Positions 17,299 through 25,123 of a DNA stretch of 64,000 bases are shown one piece after another. Both the position numbers and the translations under genes were made by a program. Numbering within the stretch: position 1 is the stretch's first letter; every line of letters starts with the position of its first letter. The notes under the pieces were generated by a model, which saw only the letters and a list, made by a program, of their open reading frames with translations, was not told the DNA's origin and did no database searches. Origin of the DNA: CAVRJC01 sp963721435 (GTDB lineage: Bacteria; Actinomycetota; Acidimicrobiia; IMCC26256; DASPTH01); NCBI GenBank assembly GCA_963721435.1, contig CAVRJC010000007.1, forward strand, positions 62,001-126,000, given 5' to 3'.

Positions 17299-17559
17299 TC
17301 AGGATTGCGGAAACGTGGCTTGAAATCGCGGAAGGCCTCTGTTGCGCGGTTGGACCGTCCCATCGACAAAGACGCTGAATCTCGTTTGGCAGTGCATGCA
17401 CGCCACCGGTCGCTCAGCGCTGTCGCTGAAGTCGAGCACGCCGTCGAACCACCTGACCGTCGATGGGACATGGAAACGAAAGGCCGAGTCGACCGTCCAT
17501 GTGCGGCCGTGTCTCGCATATGCGACTCGACGCGCAGCGAACGGAGCAATGTACGACAA
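17299..17559 (-). CDS. Hypothetical protein
   Basis: 86 residues from a TTG start, not recognised. It contains CMHCQTRFSVFVDG, a possible metal knuckle, and an aromatic-rich N-terminal half (RTWTVDSAFRFHVPSTVRWF). Its codon use is more balanced than that of competing frames over the same bases, which is the reason for choosing this frame. The stretch 17036-17298 after it has no gene I can support. Confidence 0.4.
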   Translation of the reverse strand: MSYIAPFAARRVAYARHGRTWTVDSAFRFHVPSTVRWFDGVLDFSDSAERPVACMHCQTRFSVFVDGTVQPRNRGLPRFQATFPQS

Positions 17560-17630
17560 GTGTCCCTCGACGGCAGGTCCCTGCCGGCGGCGTGGTTACG
17601 CTTCGGTGCATCCCTAATCGGAGGTTGACA

Positions 17631-18083
17631 TTGCCCCCTGCCAAGAAGCCCGCTCGCAAGTCCGTAGCGAAGAAGACGGCGAAGAAACGCACTCCCGTGA
17701 AGAAGATGACGCCGCAACACAAGGCGGCTCTCGCCGCCGGACGGACCGAAGCGCACCACGTGCGCGCCTATCTCAATGCGCTGGAGGCGAACAAGCCCCG
17801 GCGTGGCCGACAACGCACCCAGGCGACGGTTGAGAAGCAGTTGGAGGCAGTGAGAGCAGATATTCGTGATGCAACCGGCATGCGGAAGTTGGAGCTGGTA
17901 ACTCGGCGCATCGAATTGCAGAACGAACTGCAAGCGAAATCAGCGCGCAGCGACCTGTCGGAGCTGCGCAAGAACTTCGTGAAGTACGCAGCGAGCTACG
18001 CCAAGCGAAAAGGCATCCCGAAGCAGGCATTCCTCGAGGCCGGAGTTCCTGCGGCCGACATCAGAGATGCGCGAATCGCATAG
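17631..18083 (+). CDS. Lysine-rich conserved hypothetical protein
   Basis: 150 residues from a TTG with GGAGG six bases upstream, which decides the start. The N-terminal 30 residues are histone-H1-like (KKPARKSVAKKTAKKRTPVK), then a helical segment with two regions (LNALEANKPRRGRQRTQ and LELVTRRIELQNELQAK). The C-terminal KNFVKYAASYAKRKGIPK...FLEAGVPAADI resembles proteins seen in actinobacterial genomes next to mobile elements. DNA binding is a reasonable inference from charge. It is the best-formed gene in the island. Confidence 0.65.
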   Translation: MPPAKKPARKSVAKKTAKKRTPVKKMTPQHKAALAAGRTEAHHVRAYLNALEANKPRRGRQRTQATVEKQLEAVRADIRDATGMRKLELVTRRIELQNELQAKSARSDLSELRKNFVKYAASYAKRKGIPKQAFLEAGVPAADIRDARIA

Positions 18084-18086
18084 GCA

Positions 18087-18191
18087 GTGCCGCACGAGTT
18101 CGGGATCTATCCGAGCTACATCGCAACCATCGAGAACGGCCAGCGCAACCTCGGAAACGTGAACCTGGTCAAGATGGCTTCCGCGCTTTGA
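18087..18191 (+). pseudogene. Truncated XRE-family helix-turn-helix fragment
   Basis: 34 codons reading GIYPSYIATIENGQRNLGNV then LVKMASAL, which is the second half of an XRE/Cro HTH (the recognition helix motif I-x-x-I-E-N-G-x-R-N). The first helices are missing and the frame stops at TGA 18189-18191. It follows the gene above by 3 bases. It is a remnant of a phage- or plasmid-type repressor. Confidence 0.6.
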
Positions 18192-18311
18192 TCCAGCGGG
18201 TCTGCCGCGGGTCTGGTTGACGGTGTTCACGGTGAAGTTCGCGTCGCACGTGACCTTCTCCGACGCGGGCTGGGATCTCGCGCTCGACGCGCGCACCGGC
18301 GTGTTGGTGTC

Positions 18312-18518
18312 GGCTGGCGAGTCTCGACCATCGCCACGCGCCTGGGTATCAAGGGCGACACTGTGCGCAAGCACCTGCTCGGGCTCTGCCCGACGCTCGG
18401 CGTGCACTCGCACACCGAGCTTGTGGAATGGGTACGAGCAACGGACCACGACGGCGCGCCGCACCTGCGTGCGGTGGCCACAGCACCCGCAGGGCAGTGG
18501 GAAGGGCAACGAGAATGA
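18312..18518 (+). pseudogene. LuxR-type helix-turn-helix remnant
   Basis: The frame reads VSTIATRLGIKGDTVRKHL then LGVHSHTELVEWVRA, the four helices of a LuxR/GerE DNA-binding domain. No start and no N-terminal regulatory domain can be found upstream in frame. Its TGA overlaps the ATG of the sulfotransferase gene (ATGA), which may be chance or the end of a once complete upstream gene. Confidence 0.55.
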
Positions 18519-19690
18519 CCATGTACCAGGCGAACTCGGCGCGGTTGCTGCGCTTCGAGAGGCTCGTCGAGCGCTCCGAGCTCGCGGTGCCGGGGCCGTT
18601 CGTCGCCGGCACGGTCGAGGCATCCGCTGCCGCGCTCGTCGACGAGCTCGCCGTCGCGCCGGACCTCACGGTGCCCGGCGTGCTCGTGGCGCGTTCCATG
18701 ATCCTGCACGCACTGCAGTCGCAGCGGCGACTCCGCCGTGCCCAGCCGTTCATCGAGCGGGAGGGGCACGCGCCCGCAGCCGGGCCGGGCCCGATCGTGA
18801 TCGCCGGTGCGCCGCGCACCGGGACCACCCTGTTGCAGCACCTGATCAGCGGCACGTCGCCCGTCCGCAACCTCACGTACTGGCAGGCCCTGCACCCGAC
18901 CGCGCAGCTCGAGGCCCGGCACGGCCTCGCCGAGTTCGCGGTGCCGCGCGCGATTGCCGACGCCGAGTGTCGGATCGACGAGCTGCGGATGGTCGAAGAG
19001 GTCTTCGCCCGTCGCCCCGTCGATCCGTACGGCGTGGCCGAGTGCACCCCCATGCTCAGCGCCGCGCTCGACGCGTTCGAGATCGTCACCATGTTCGACG
19101 TCCCGTTGTTCCGGGAGCGGATGCTCACGCGCTCGCACGAGGCCGAGATGGGCATCGTCGCGCTCCAGCTCGCCGCGGTCGACGGGCCGCGCCACCAACC
19201 GTGGCTGCTCAAGTCACTGTCGTTCGCGCTCGACTACGACGCTGTCGTCAGCGCGCTGAGCCCGCGTGCGGTCATTCATGTTTGTCGACCCGCGGCCGAG
19301 GCCTTCGCCTCGTTCGTCGAGCTCGCGATCGTGACCCGCGCGCACACGTCAGGGCAGGGAGACGCGTCGGCCGTGGCGCGTGAGATGCTCGACCTCTGGT
19401 GTCGGGCACTCACGCGCGCGGCCGGTGCGCTGGCGAGCTCGGAAGTTCCCGTGCTCACGGTCGAGTACCGCGAGCTAGTGGGCAATCCCACCGCAGCGAT
19501 CTCGGATCTGCGCGCGCAACTCCCGGAGCTCGCAGCCGATCCGCTCTCCGAAGCGCGCCTCGAAGCGATCGTCCGTGAGCAGCGCCGAGCGCATCTTCCG
19601 TCGTCGCTGCTGGTCGAAGACATCGGCCTCACGACCCGCGACGTGACGCGTCGCCTGCACGATGCGTCACGCGGCTACTTCTTCGCCTGA
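18515..19690 (+). CDS. Sulfotransferase family protein
   Basis: 391 residues. The PAPS 5'-phosphosulfate loop appears as GAPRTGTTLLQHL about 90 residues in, and a 3'-phosphate-binding region as VIHVCRPAAEAFASF with later TVEYRELVGNP, the layout of actinobacterial sulfotransferase-3-like proteins. It would transfer sulfate from PAPS to a hydroxyl of a lipid, sugar or steroid. The ATG at 18515 is chosen because the family N-terminus begins just after it. Its end overlaps the minus-strand ligase remnant. Confidence 0.85.
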   Translation: MTMYQANSARLLRFERLVERSELAVPGPFVAGTVEASAAALVDELAVAPDLTVPGVLVARSMILHALQSQRRLRRAQPFIEREGHAPAAGPGPIVIAGAPRTGTTLLQHLISGTSPVRNLTYWQALHPTAQLEARHGLAEFAVPRAIADAECRIDELRMVEEVFARRPVDPYGVAECTPMLSAALDAFEIVTMFDVPLFRERMLTRSHEAEMGIVALQLAAVDGPRHQPWLLKSLSFALDYDAVVSALSPRAVIHVCRPAAEAFASFVELAIVTRAHTSGQGDASAVAREMLDLWCRALTRAAGALASSEVPVLTVEYRELVGNPTAAISDLRAQLPELAADPLSEARLEAIVREQRRAHLPSSLLVEDIGLTTRDVTRRLHDASRGYFFA

Positions 19691-20117
19691 TCCAGCAGCG
19701 CGCGGATCGCGGGACGGTGCGGTGAGCCGCGGCATGAGCGTGGCGCCGCCGACCTCGGTGCTGCCGTACGCAGTGGTGACGAAGCAGCCGCACACGTCCT
19801 CGGCCGCCGTCGCGAACGCGGCGTCGACCGATTCCGGCGCCGATGCTGATCGGCAGCAACGAGTCGACGGCCCGCGCCTGCCGTCGCTGCTCGCGCACCA
19901 GGCCGCGCAGCAAGATGGGCGAGAGGCAGATGTTGTTCACGCGCGCGCGTTCGACGCCGAGGTCTTCGACGACCATCCGCAGCTCGTAGACCGCGATCGA
20001 GTCGAGGCCGAGATCCGCAGTGACCAACGCGTCCGGGCGCACCTGCGCGGGGTCGAGGCCGAGGTGCTCGGCGACGAGCTGGGTGAAGTCGTCGACCGTC
20101 ATCGCCCCGTTCGTCAT
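19675..20117 (-). pseudogene. Acyl carrier protein fused to acyl-AMP ligase remnant
   Basis: The first 70 codons encode a carrier protein: TVDDFTQLVAEHLGLDPAQV, then LGLDSIAVYELRMVVED with the phosphopantetheine serine. The frame then reads SPILLRGLVREQRR...LLPISIGA, and after a frame change ESVDAAFATAAEDVCGCF and YGSTEVGG, an A5-like motif of acyl-AMP ligases. The C-terminal ligase domain is missing. ATG codons at 20117 and 20102 are both possible; the first overlaps the stop of an upstream frame (RKIRG). A functional acyl carrier protein cannot be excluded, but the rest is decayed. Confidence 0.5.
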
Positions 20118-20225
20118 CCGCGGATCTTGCGGGCGAACGCGAGCGATGCGTCGATCTCGAGCGGACTGAGCAACCACGTGAGCGACCAGTCATGAAGCCG
20201 TGCCGCGCGTCGGTATCCTTCGCCG

Positions 20226-21053
20226 ATGGGCGAAGGCGAGGGCGAGGGCGAGGGTGAGCACCGCTACACGCACGGGCACCACGAGAGCGTCCTGCGATCA
20301 CACAAGTGGCGCACCGCGGAGAACTCGGCCGCGTATCTCCTGCCGCACCTCACGTCGGGGCAGTCGTTGCTCGACGTCGGTTGCGGGCCTGGCACCATCA
20401 CGCTCGATCTCGCCGCGCTCGTCGCGCCCGGACCCGTCGTCGGCCTCGACGCGTCGGGCGACATCATCGAGCAGGCACGCGCGACGATCTCCGATGCCGA
20501 CCGCGAGCGCGTCGAGTTCGAGGTCGGCGACGTCTACGCGCTGCGCTTTCCCGACAACTCTTTCGACATCGTGCACGCTCACCAGGTGCTCCAGCACCTC
20601 ACCGATCCCGTGGCCGCGTTGCGCGAGATGCGCCGCGTCTGCGCGAGCGGCGGCGTCGTGGCCGTCCGCGACGGCGACTACGAAGCCATGACCTGGTATC
20701 CCGGGAGTGGCGGCCTCATGCGGTGGCTCGACCTGTACCGCGCCACCGCCCGCGCCGACGGCGGTGAGCCCGACGCCGGTCGTCGTCTGGCGTCGTGGGC
20801 GCGCCAAGCGGGGTTCTCCGACATCACCTCGTCGGTGTCGGGATGGTGTTACGCCGACCCCGCAGACGTTGCGTGGTGGACCGAGTCATGGGCGCAGCGC
20901 GTCACCATGTCGGCGTTTGCCGAGCACGCCGTCGAGCACGGGCTCGCGACGCCCGAGGAGCTCGAAGAGCTTTCGGCCAGGTGGCTGGAATGGGGCGCGA
21001 AGGACGACGCATGGTTCGCGGTGTTCCACGGCGAGGTGCTCTGCCGGGGCTGA
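20226..21053 (+). CDS. Class I SAM-dependent methyltransferase
   Basis: 275 residues with the Rossmann methyltransferase motifs: LLDVGCGPGT (motif I, about 48-57), GLDAS (post I), EVGDVYALRFPDNSFDIVHA (motifs II/III) and LREMRRVCASGG. This is the UbiE/arsenite-methyltransferase-like methyltransferase-11 family. The N-terminus begins with five Gly-Glu repeats encoded by a hexanucleotide repeat, which may mean the annotated start is in a slippage-prone tract. Small-molecule methylation is likely; the substrate is unknown. Confidence 0.87.
   Translation: MGEGEGEGEGEHRYTHGHHESVLRSHKWRTAENSAAYLLPHLTSGQSLLDVGCGPGTITLDLAALVAPGPVVGLDASGDIIEQARATISDADRERVEFEVGDVYALRFPDNSFDIVHAHQVLQHLTDPVAALREMRRVCASGGVVAVRDGDYEAMTWYPGSGGLMRWLDLYRATARADGGEPDAGRRLASWARQAGFSDITSSVSGWCYADPADVAWWTESWAQRVTMSAFAEHAVEHGLATPEELEELSARWLEWGAKDDAWFAVFHGEVLCRG
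20229..20258 (+). repeat. GGCGAG hexanucleotide tandem repeat
   Basis: Five units (GGCGAA, three GGCGAG, GGTGAG) lie directly after the methyltransferase start codon and encode (Gly-Glu)5. Confidence 0.8.
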
Positions 21054-21106
21054 GCCCGTTCTCGTGTGCGCATCGTGTGCGCGTCCGGCGCGCCGCGAGC
21101 GGGTGA

Positions 21107-21529
21107 TCAGTACGACGGGCCCGCGTTGGTGAGCTCGATGATGTTGCCGTCGGGGTCCTCGATGAACGCGGCCCACACGGTGACACCGAAGTCTTCGCGC
21201 GAGTTCGGCGGCGCCACCCACTTGACGCCCTTGCTGTCGAGCGCGGCGCAGGTGTTCTGGAACTCGTCGAGGGGCACCATCAACGCGAGGTGCGGCAACC
21301 CGACGCGCTCGGGCATCTTCTCGAGCGTCGACAGGTGGATCTGCGCGGTGCCGTGCTGCAGCCACGCTCCGGGGAAGCCGCCGAAGTCGGGGCGGGGGAT
21401 GGGCTCGAAGCCCATCGTGTTGCAGTAGAAGTCCAGCGCCCGCTCGAGATCGGTGATCTGCAGGTTCACATGGCTGTACGCGCTGATCGTGACGGTCGGC
21501 GCGCTGGTCTCGGTGCTCGTCGTGGCCAT
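21107..21529 (-). CDS. VOC family (glyoxalase/bleomycin-resistance fold) protein
   Basis: 140 residues with the paired beta-alpha-beta-beta-beta modules of the vicinal oxygen chelate fold: YSHVNLQITDLERALDFYCN, then FGGFPGAWLQHGTAQIHL and the C-terminal AFIEDPDGNIIELTN. The first-strand His, middle His and final Glu are in the positions of metal ligands. GAGGAG precedes the ATG at 21529. It may be a dioxygenase, lyase or resistance protein; the fold alone does not tell. Confidence 0.85.
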   Translation of the reverse strand: MATTSTETSAPTVTISAYSHVNLQITDLERALDFYCNTMGFEPIPRPDFGGFPGAWLQHGTAQIHLSTLEKMPERVGLPHLALMVPLDEFQNTCAALDSKGVKWVAPPNSREDFGVTVWAAFIEDPDGNIIELTNAGPSY

Positions 21530-21615
21530 GACTACTCCTCGATCGGGTGTCGCGAGAGCTTACGCCCGGTGGACGGTATGGGTCGGCGTACGCCGGATGG
21601 GGAAGACTGGCCCGG

Positions 21616-22626
21616 ATGAATTCCACCGAACCGGCGGTCGTCGCCGACAACCTGGTCAAGCACTTCGGTGATGTCCATGCGCTCGATGGCGTGTCGTTCG
21701 TGGTTCCCGAAGGCTCGGTGCTGGGTGTGCTCGGTCCGAACGGCGCGGGCAAGACCACCGCGGTGCGCATCCTCACCACGCTGCTGCTGCCCGACTCCGG
21801 GGCCGCGCGCGTCCTCGGGTGCGACGTCACCAAGGACCCGCAACGCGTGCGGGCGTCGATCGGGCTCGCCGGTCAGTACGCGGCGGTCGACGAGAACCTC
21901 ACTGCGAGCGAGAACTTGCGCCTGGTGGGCCGCCTCACCCATCTCCCGAACGCCGAGATCACGAGCCGCACCGCCGAGCTGCTCGAGCGGTTCGCGCTCA
22001 CCCACGCTGCCGACCGCGTCGCCAAGACGTTCTCCGGAGGTATGCGTCGACGGCTCGACCTCGCGGCGGCGTTGGTGCACCGCCCGCCCGTGCTGTTCCT
22101 CGACGAGCCCACGACCGGCCTCGACCCGCACGGTCGCACCGAGTTGTGGGGCGTGATCGAGTCGCTGGTGGAAGGCGGCACCACCGTGCTGCTCACCACG
22201 CAGTACCTGGAGGAAGCCGACCGGCTCGCCGATCGCATCGTGGTCATCGACCACGGCTCCGTGATCGCGGAGGGCACGTCGTCGGAGCTCAAGGGCCGGC
22301 TGGGAGAGACCGTCATCGAGGTCACGTTCCGCGAGGAGCACAGCGCAGCGGCGGCCGTCGACAAGCTGTCGAACATCGGGACTGTCACCAAGGAAGGCCA
22401 CTCGCTACGCCTCAACGTGACGAACGGGCCGAAGGCGATGCTCGAGGTGGTGCGGGTGCTCGACGCCGAGCAGCTCGAGCCGTCGGCGATGGCGCTGCAC
22501 GAGCCCACGCTCGACGACGTGTTCCTCGACCTCACGGGTCACCGGGCCGAGGAGCAGACCGACGACGACGACGACGAGGCGATCGTCGTCGCGCCGAAGA
22601 AGCGGGGGAGAAGGGGCTCACGATGA
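21616..22626 (+). CDS. Daunorubicin-resistance-type ABC transporter ATP-binding protein (DrrA-like)
   Basis: 336 residues: Walker A GPNGAGKTT near residue 41, Q-loop GQYAAVDENLTA, signature FSGGMRRRLD, Walker B VLFLDEPTTGLDP and switch TTQYLEEADRLAD. GQYAAVDE and TTQYLEEAD are hallmarks of the DrrA subfamily, which powers export of drugs or lipids. The ATG at 21616 matches the family start. The tail is unusually acidic then basic (DDDDDEAIVV, PKKRGRRGS). It overlaps the permease start by 4 bases. Confidence 0.9.
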   Translation: MNSTEPAVVADNLVKHFGDVHALDGVSFVVPEGSVLGVLGPNGAGKTTAVRILTTLLLPDSGAARVLGCDVTKDPQRVRASIGLAGQYAAVDENLTASENLRLVGRLTHLPNAEITSRTAELLERFALTHAADRVAKTFSGGMRRRLDLAAALVHRPPVLFLDEPTTGLDPHGRTELWGVIESLVEGGTTVLLTTQYLEEADRLADRIVVIDHGSVIAEGTSSELKGRLGETVIEVTFREEHSAAAAVDKLSNIGTVTKEGHSLRLNVTNGPKAMLEVVRVLDAEQLEPSAMALHEPTLDDVFLDLTGHRAEEQTDDDDDEAIVVAPKKRGRRGSR

Positions 22627-23447
22627 CGGCAGTCACTGCACCCACCGAAGCCGCGCGTCGCGGCCTCGCGCCGCCGCAACGTCACCGCCACGTGGTGAAG
22701 GACGCGGTCACGATGGCGTGGCGCAACATCCTGAACCTCAAGCGCACCCCCGAGCTCGTGACGTTCGCCACCATCCAGCCGATCATCTTCGTGCTGATGT
22801 TCACGTACGTGTTCGGCGGCGCGCTCAACAACGCAGTCGGTGACGTTCCCTACATCGACTATCTCATGCCCGGCGTGTTCGTGCAGACGATCGTGTTCGG
22901 TGCGTTGAGCACCGGCGTCGGCCTCGCCGAAGACCTCCAGAAGGGCCTCATCGACCGGTTCCGCTCGTTGCCGATGGCGCGCTCCGCGGTGCTGATGGGC
23001 CGCACACTCGCCGACCTCCTCCGCAACGTGTTCGTGCTGCTCCTCATGTCGGTCGTCGGCTACCTCGTGGGCTGGCGGATCCACACCAACTTCTGGGGTT
23101 ACCTCGGCGCGATCCTCATCACCCTCGCGTTCTCGTACTCACTGTCGTGGGTGTTCGCGATCATCGGGCTCACCACCAAGAACGCGGAGACCACGCAGGC
23201 CGCGTCGTTCCCGATCCTCGCGGTGCTGGTGTTCGCGTCGTCGGCGTTCGTGCCCGTCGCGTCGATGCCGAGCTGGTTGCAGCCGTGGGCGGAGAACCAG
23301 CCGGTGTCGGTGGTCATCAACGCCGCTCGCGCGCTCACCATCGGCGGGCCGACGCTCGACCCGTGCCTCAAGGCGATCGCGTGGATCGTCGGCATCGTCG
23401 CGGTGTGCGCGCCGCTGGCCGTGCACCTGTATCGCCGCGTCACCTGA
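22623..23447 (+). CDS. ABC transporter permease (DrrB-like)
   Basis: 274 residues of the ABC-2 permease family: WRNILNLKRTPELVTF coupling helix at the N-terminus, six hydrophobic segments and the re-entrant FRSLPMARSAVLMGR region typical of DrrB. It starts with ATGA overlapping the ATPase stop, so the two form one exporter. The likely role is drug, glycolipid or polyketide export. Confidence 0.88.
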   Translation: MTAVTAPTEAARRGLAPPQRHRHVVKDAVTMAWRNILNLKRTPELVTFATIQPIIFVLMFTYVFGGALNNAVGDVPYIDYLMPGVFVQTIVFGALSTGVGLAEDLQKGLIDRFRSLPMARSAVLMGRTLADLLRNVFVLLLMSVVGYLVGWRIHTNFWGYLGAILITLAFSYSLSWVFAIIGLTTKNAETTQAASFPILAVLVFASSAFVPVASMPSWLQPWAENQPVSVVINAARALTIGGPTLDPCLKAIAWIVGIVAVCAPLAVHLYRRVT

Positions 23448-23510
23448 TCGCCGGAGACCGCAGTATCGGCGGGCCTTTCGCCGAATCGGTCAATCTGCTC
23501 AAATAGCACG

Positions 23511-24047
23511 GTGACTGACGCGCTGGACGACGGCGATCTCCGCGCCAGGGGCGCGGCGGTGCGGGCCGAATGGCGTGACGAAGAGGAAGCGTGGACGCGC
23601 GCCGCGTTCGAGCACTGGGAGCACGGTCGTACCCTCGCCGACATCGCGCGCGATTGCATGCACCGCGGCGACAGCATCTCGCTGGCGACGCCGCACATCG
23701 TGTTGCGCGGTGTGATCGCAGCAGTTGGGTCCGACACGATTCGCGTCGTTGACAGTGCAGTGACGACCGACGTGCACCTTGTCGCCGCTGCCGCGTTCGT
23801 GCTGCGCGTCATCGAGCGGGCGCGATCGGGAGGGAGCCGCGACGCCGACGCGGCGTCGACGTTCCGGGCGCGTCTGCTCGAGCACGAGGAGGTGCCCGTG
23901 ATCGAACTCGGGTTGTTCACTCACGCCGACGTCCTGACGGGTGAGCTCCGCGTGGGTGCGGATCACGTGCGGGTGCGCTCGTGCGACGCGATCGAGCTGT
24001 TCGCGTCGACATCGTCCGTCGCCTGGGTACGCGCGCTACAGCCCTGA
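23511..24047 (+). CDS. Conserved hypothetical protein upstream of the Tad locus
   Basis: 178 residues from a GTG, not recognised. The N-terminal 45 residues are acidic and helical (LRARGAAVRAEWRDEEEAW), then small beta-rich pieces (SLATPHIVLRGVIAAVGSD, VTTDVHLVAAAAFVLRV) that resemble a hydrophobic beta-barrel-like domain. No signal peptide is seen. Its last 85 bases overlap the convergent HTH gene, and an 8.5 kb pilus operon follows. A link with the Tad system is only suggested by position. Confidence 0.6.
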   Translation: MTDALDDGDLRARGAAVRAEWRDEEEAWTRAAFEHWEHGRTLADIARDCMHRGDSISLATPHIVLRGVIAAVGSDTIRVVDSAVTTDVHLVAAAAFVLRVIERARSGGSRDADAASTFRARLLEHEEVPVIELGLFTHADVLTGELRVGADHVRVRSCDAIELFASTSSVAWVRALQP

Positions 24048-24277
24048 TCCGGCACGTTCAGGCCGGCACCGTTCTCGCCGGGCAAGTCGGCCAGCCACTC
24101 GAGCAGCTCGTCGCGGAGGAAGCGCAGCTCCCGGCCACCGGGGAAGCGGTGACACGGGACGCGCCCGTCCCGCACCATCTTCCGCAGGTACTCCACGTGC
24201 ACCTGCAGGAGGTCGGCGGCAAGCGCGGCAGTGAGGACCGGAGGAAACTCGTGCGGCGCGGCCGGTTGGGTGAGCAC
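23963..24277 (-). CDS. Excisionase/MerR-type helix-turn-helix protein
   Basis: About 104 residues from a GTG at 24277. The core LTAALAADLLQVHVEYLRK then MVRDGRVPCHRFPGGRELRF is the HTH_17 (Xis-like winged HTH) fold used by small DNA-binding proteins: a helix-turn-helix, a conserved Gly-Arg-x-Pro turn and the R-x-L-R-F strand. It is divergent from the Tad operon with 123 bases between, so it could bind that shared promoter region. Its start is uncertain because no clear ribosome site is seen. Confidence 0.7.
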   Translation of the reverse strand: MLTQPAAPHEFPPVLTAALAADLLQVHVEYLRKMVRDGRVPCHRFPGGRELRFLRDELLEWLADLPGENGAGLNVPDQGCSARTQATDDVDANSSIASHERTRT

Positions 24278-24400
24278 CCGCGGATCGTAGAGGGGTGCGA
24301 GTGATTTGCCAAGAGACGACCAGGAAATCCTACTTGACCGGAATCTCTGAATCGTGCACACTGCCCCAGACCGGACGAATCGGACACACGGGGGCGAGGC
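24278..24400 (+). promoter_or_regulatory. Divergent promoter region of the Tad operon
   Basis: The 123 bases between the HTH gene and cpaB have lower G/C than their neighbours. A TTGACC at about 24334 could be a -35 element for the operon, with a poor -10 about 17 bases later (CACACT). AGGAAATCC near 24324 has partial dyad symmetry. Only the position is firm. Confidence 0.4.
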
Positions 24401-25123
24401 ATGGCGACAGCCGCGGCGGCGGGGATCGACACGAAGGGACGCGCATTCCGCATCGCTCGTGCACGCCTGTCGGCCGGCCATCTGGTGATGATCGTCGCCG
24501 GCCTCATCGGGATGACGCTCACGATCGCGGCGTTGCGCGCCGACCAGGGCGGAACGGAGGTCGCCGTGGCGACCCACGAGATTCGCGCCGGCGAAGTGAT
24601 CCGGGCGCGCGACTTCCGCGTCGACCGGATCCGCGCCGATCGCGACCTCTTGAGCACGATCGTGGGCGGGCACGGCGCGCGTGCGTTGCGCGGCGAGATT
24701 GCGGTCGCCACCATCGCAGAGAACGCAGTGATCCCACGCGGCGCAGTGCGGGCGCCGGCCGCGGGGGCGGGGCTGCGGGCGATGAGCATTCCGATCGATC
24801 CGTCGAAGGCGGTCGGCGGCCGACTCGCCGCGGGTGACCGCGTCGACGTGCTGTTCACGGACCGCTCCCTCGCTTCCATCATCGTCACCGACGCCAAGGT
24901 GCTCGCGGTCGACGAACGGGGGCGTGGCGGGATCGGCGAGAGCACGAGCCCGTTCACGCTGACGATCGCCGTCGACGCGAACGAGTCCCTGTTGGTGGCC
25001 GCCGCGATCGCCGACGGCAACATCTCGATCGCGCGTACCACCGGTGCAGCTTCTTCTTCGGGAACTGCGCCGCAGGCACTCGGACGCACCGCCCCCACGA
25101 CGGTCCCGATCGGGGCCCGGTGA
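24401..25123 (+). CDS. cpaB: Flp pilus assembly protein CpaB (SAF domain)
   Basis: 240 residues: a membrane segment (LVMIVAGLIGMTLTIAAL, about 29-46), then an SAF/beta-clip domain (VAVATHEIRAGEVIRARDF) and the RcpC/CpaB-type region (MSIPIDPSKAVGGRLAAGDR VDVLF split over two turns). CpaB/RcpC is a periplasmic-side Tad pilus factor, probably interacting with the peptidoglycan or secretin-equivalent. The first gene of a run in which each stop overlaps the next start. Its ATG has no strong ribosome site. Confidence 0.85.
   Translation: MATAAAAGIDTKGRAFRIARARLSAGHLVMIVAGLIGMTLTIAALRADQGGTEVAVATHEIRAGEVIRARDFRVDRIRADRDLLSTIVGGHGARALRGEIAVATIAENAVIPRGAVRAPAAGAGLRAMSIPIDPSKAVGGRLAAGDRVDVLFTDRSLASIIVTDAKVLAVDERGRGGIGESTSPFTLTIAVDANESLLVAAAIADGNISIARTTGAASSSGTAPQALGRTAPTTVPIGAR

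Noticed and set aside
17036..17401. Minus-strand ORF ending in TTKPRPKAAQAHSHGRR
   Set aside because: Its first half is a shadow of the more protein-like frame 17299-17559, and no start lies before the second half. The tail coincides with the CCTTCGGG repeat.
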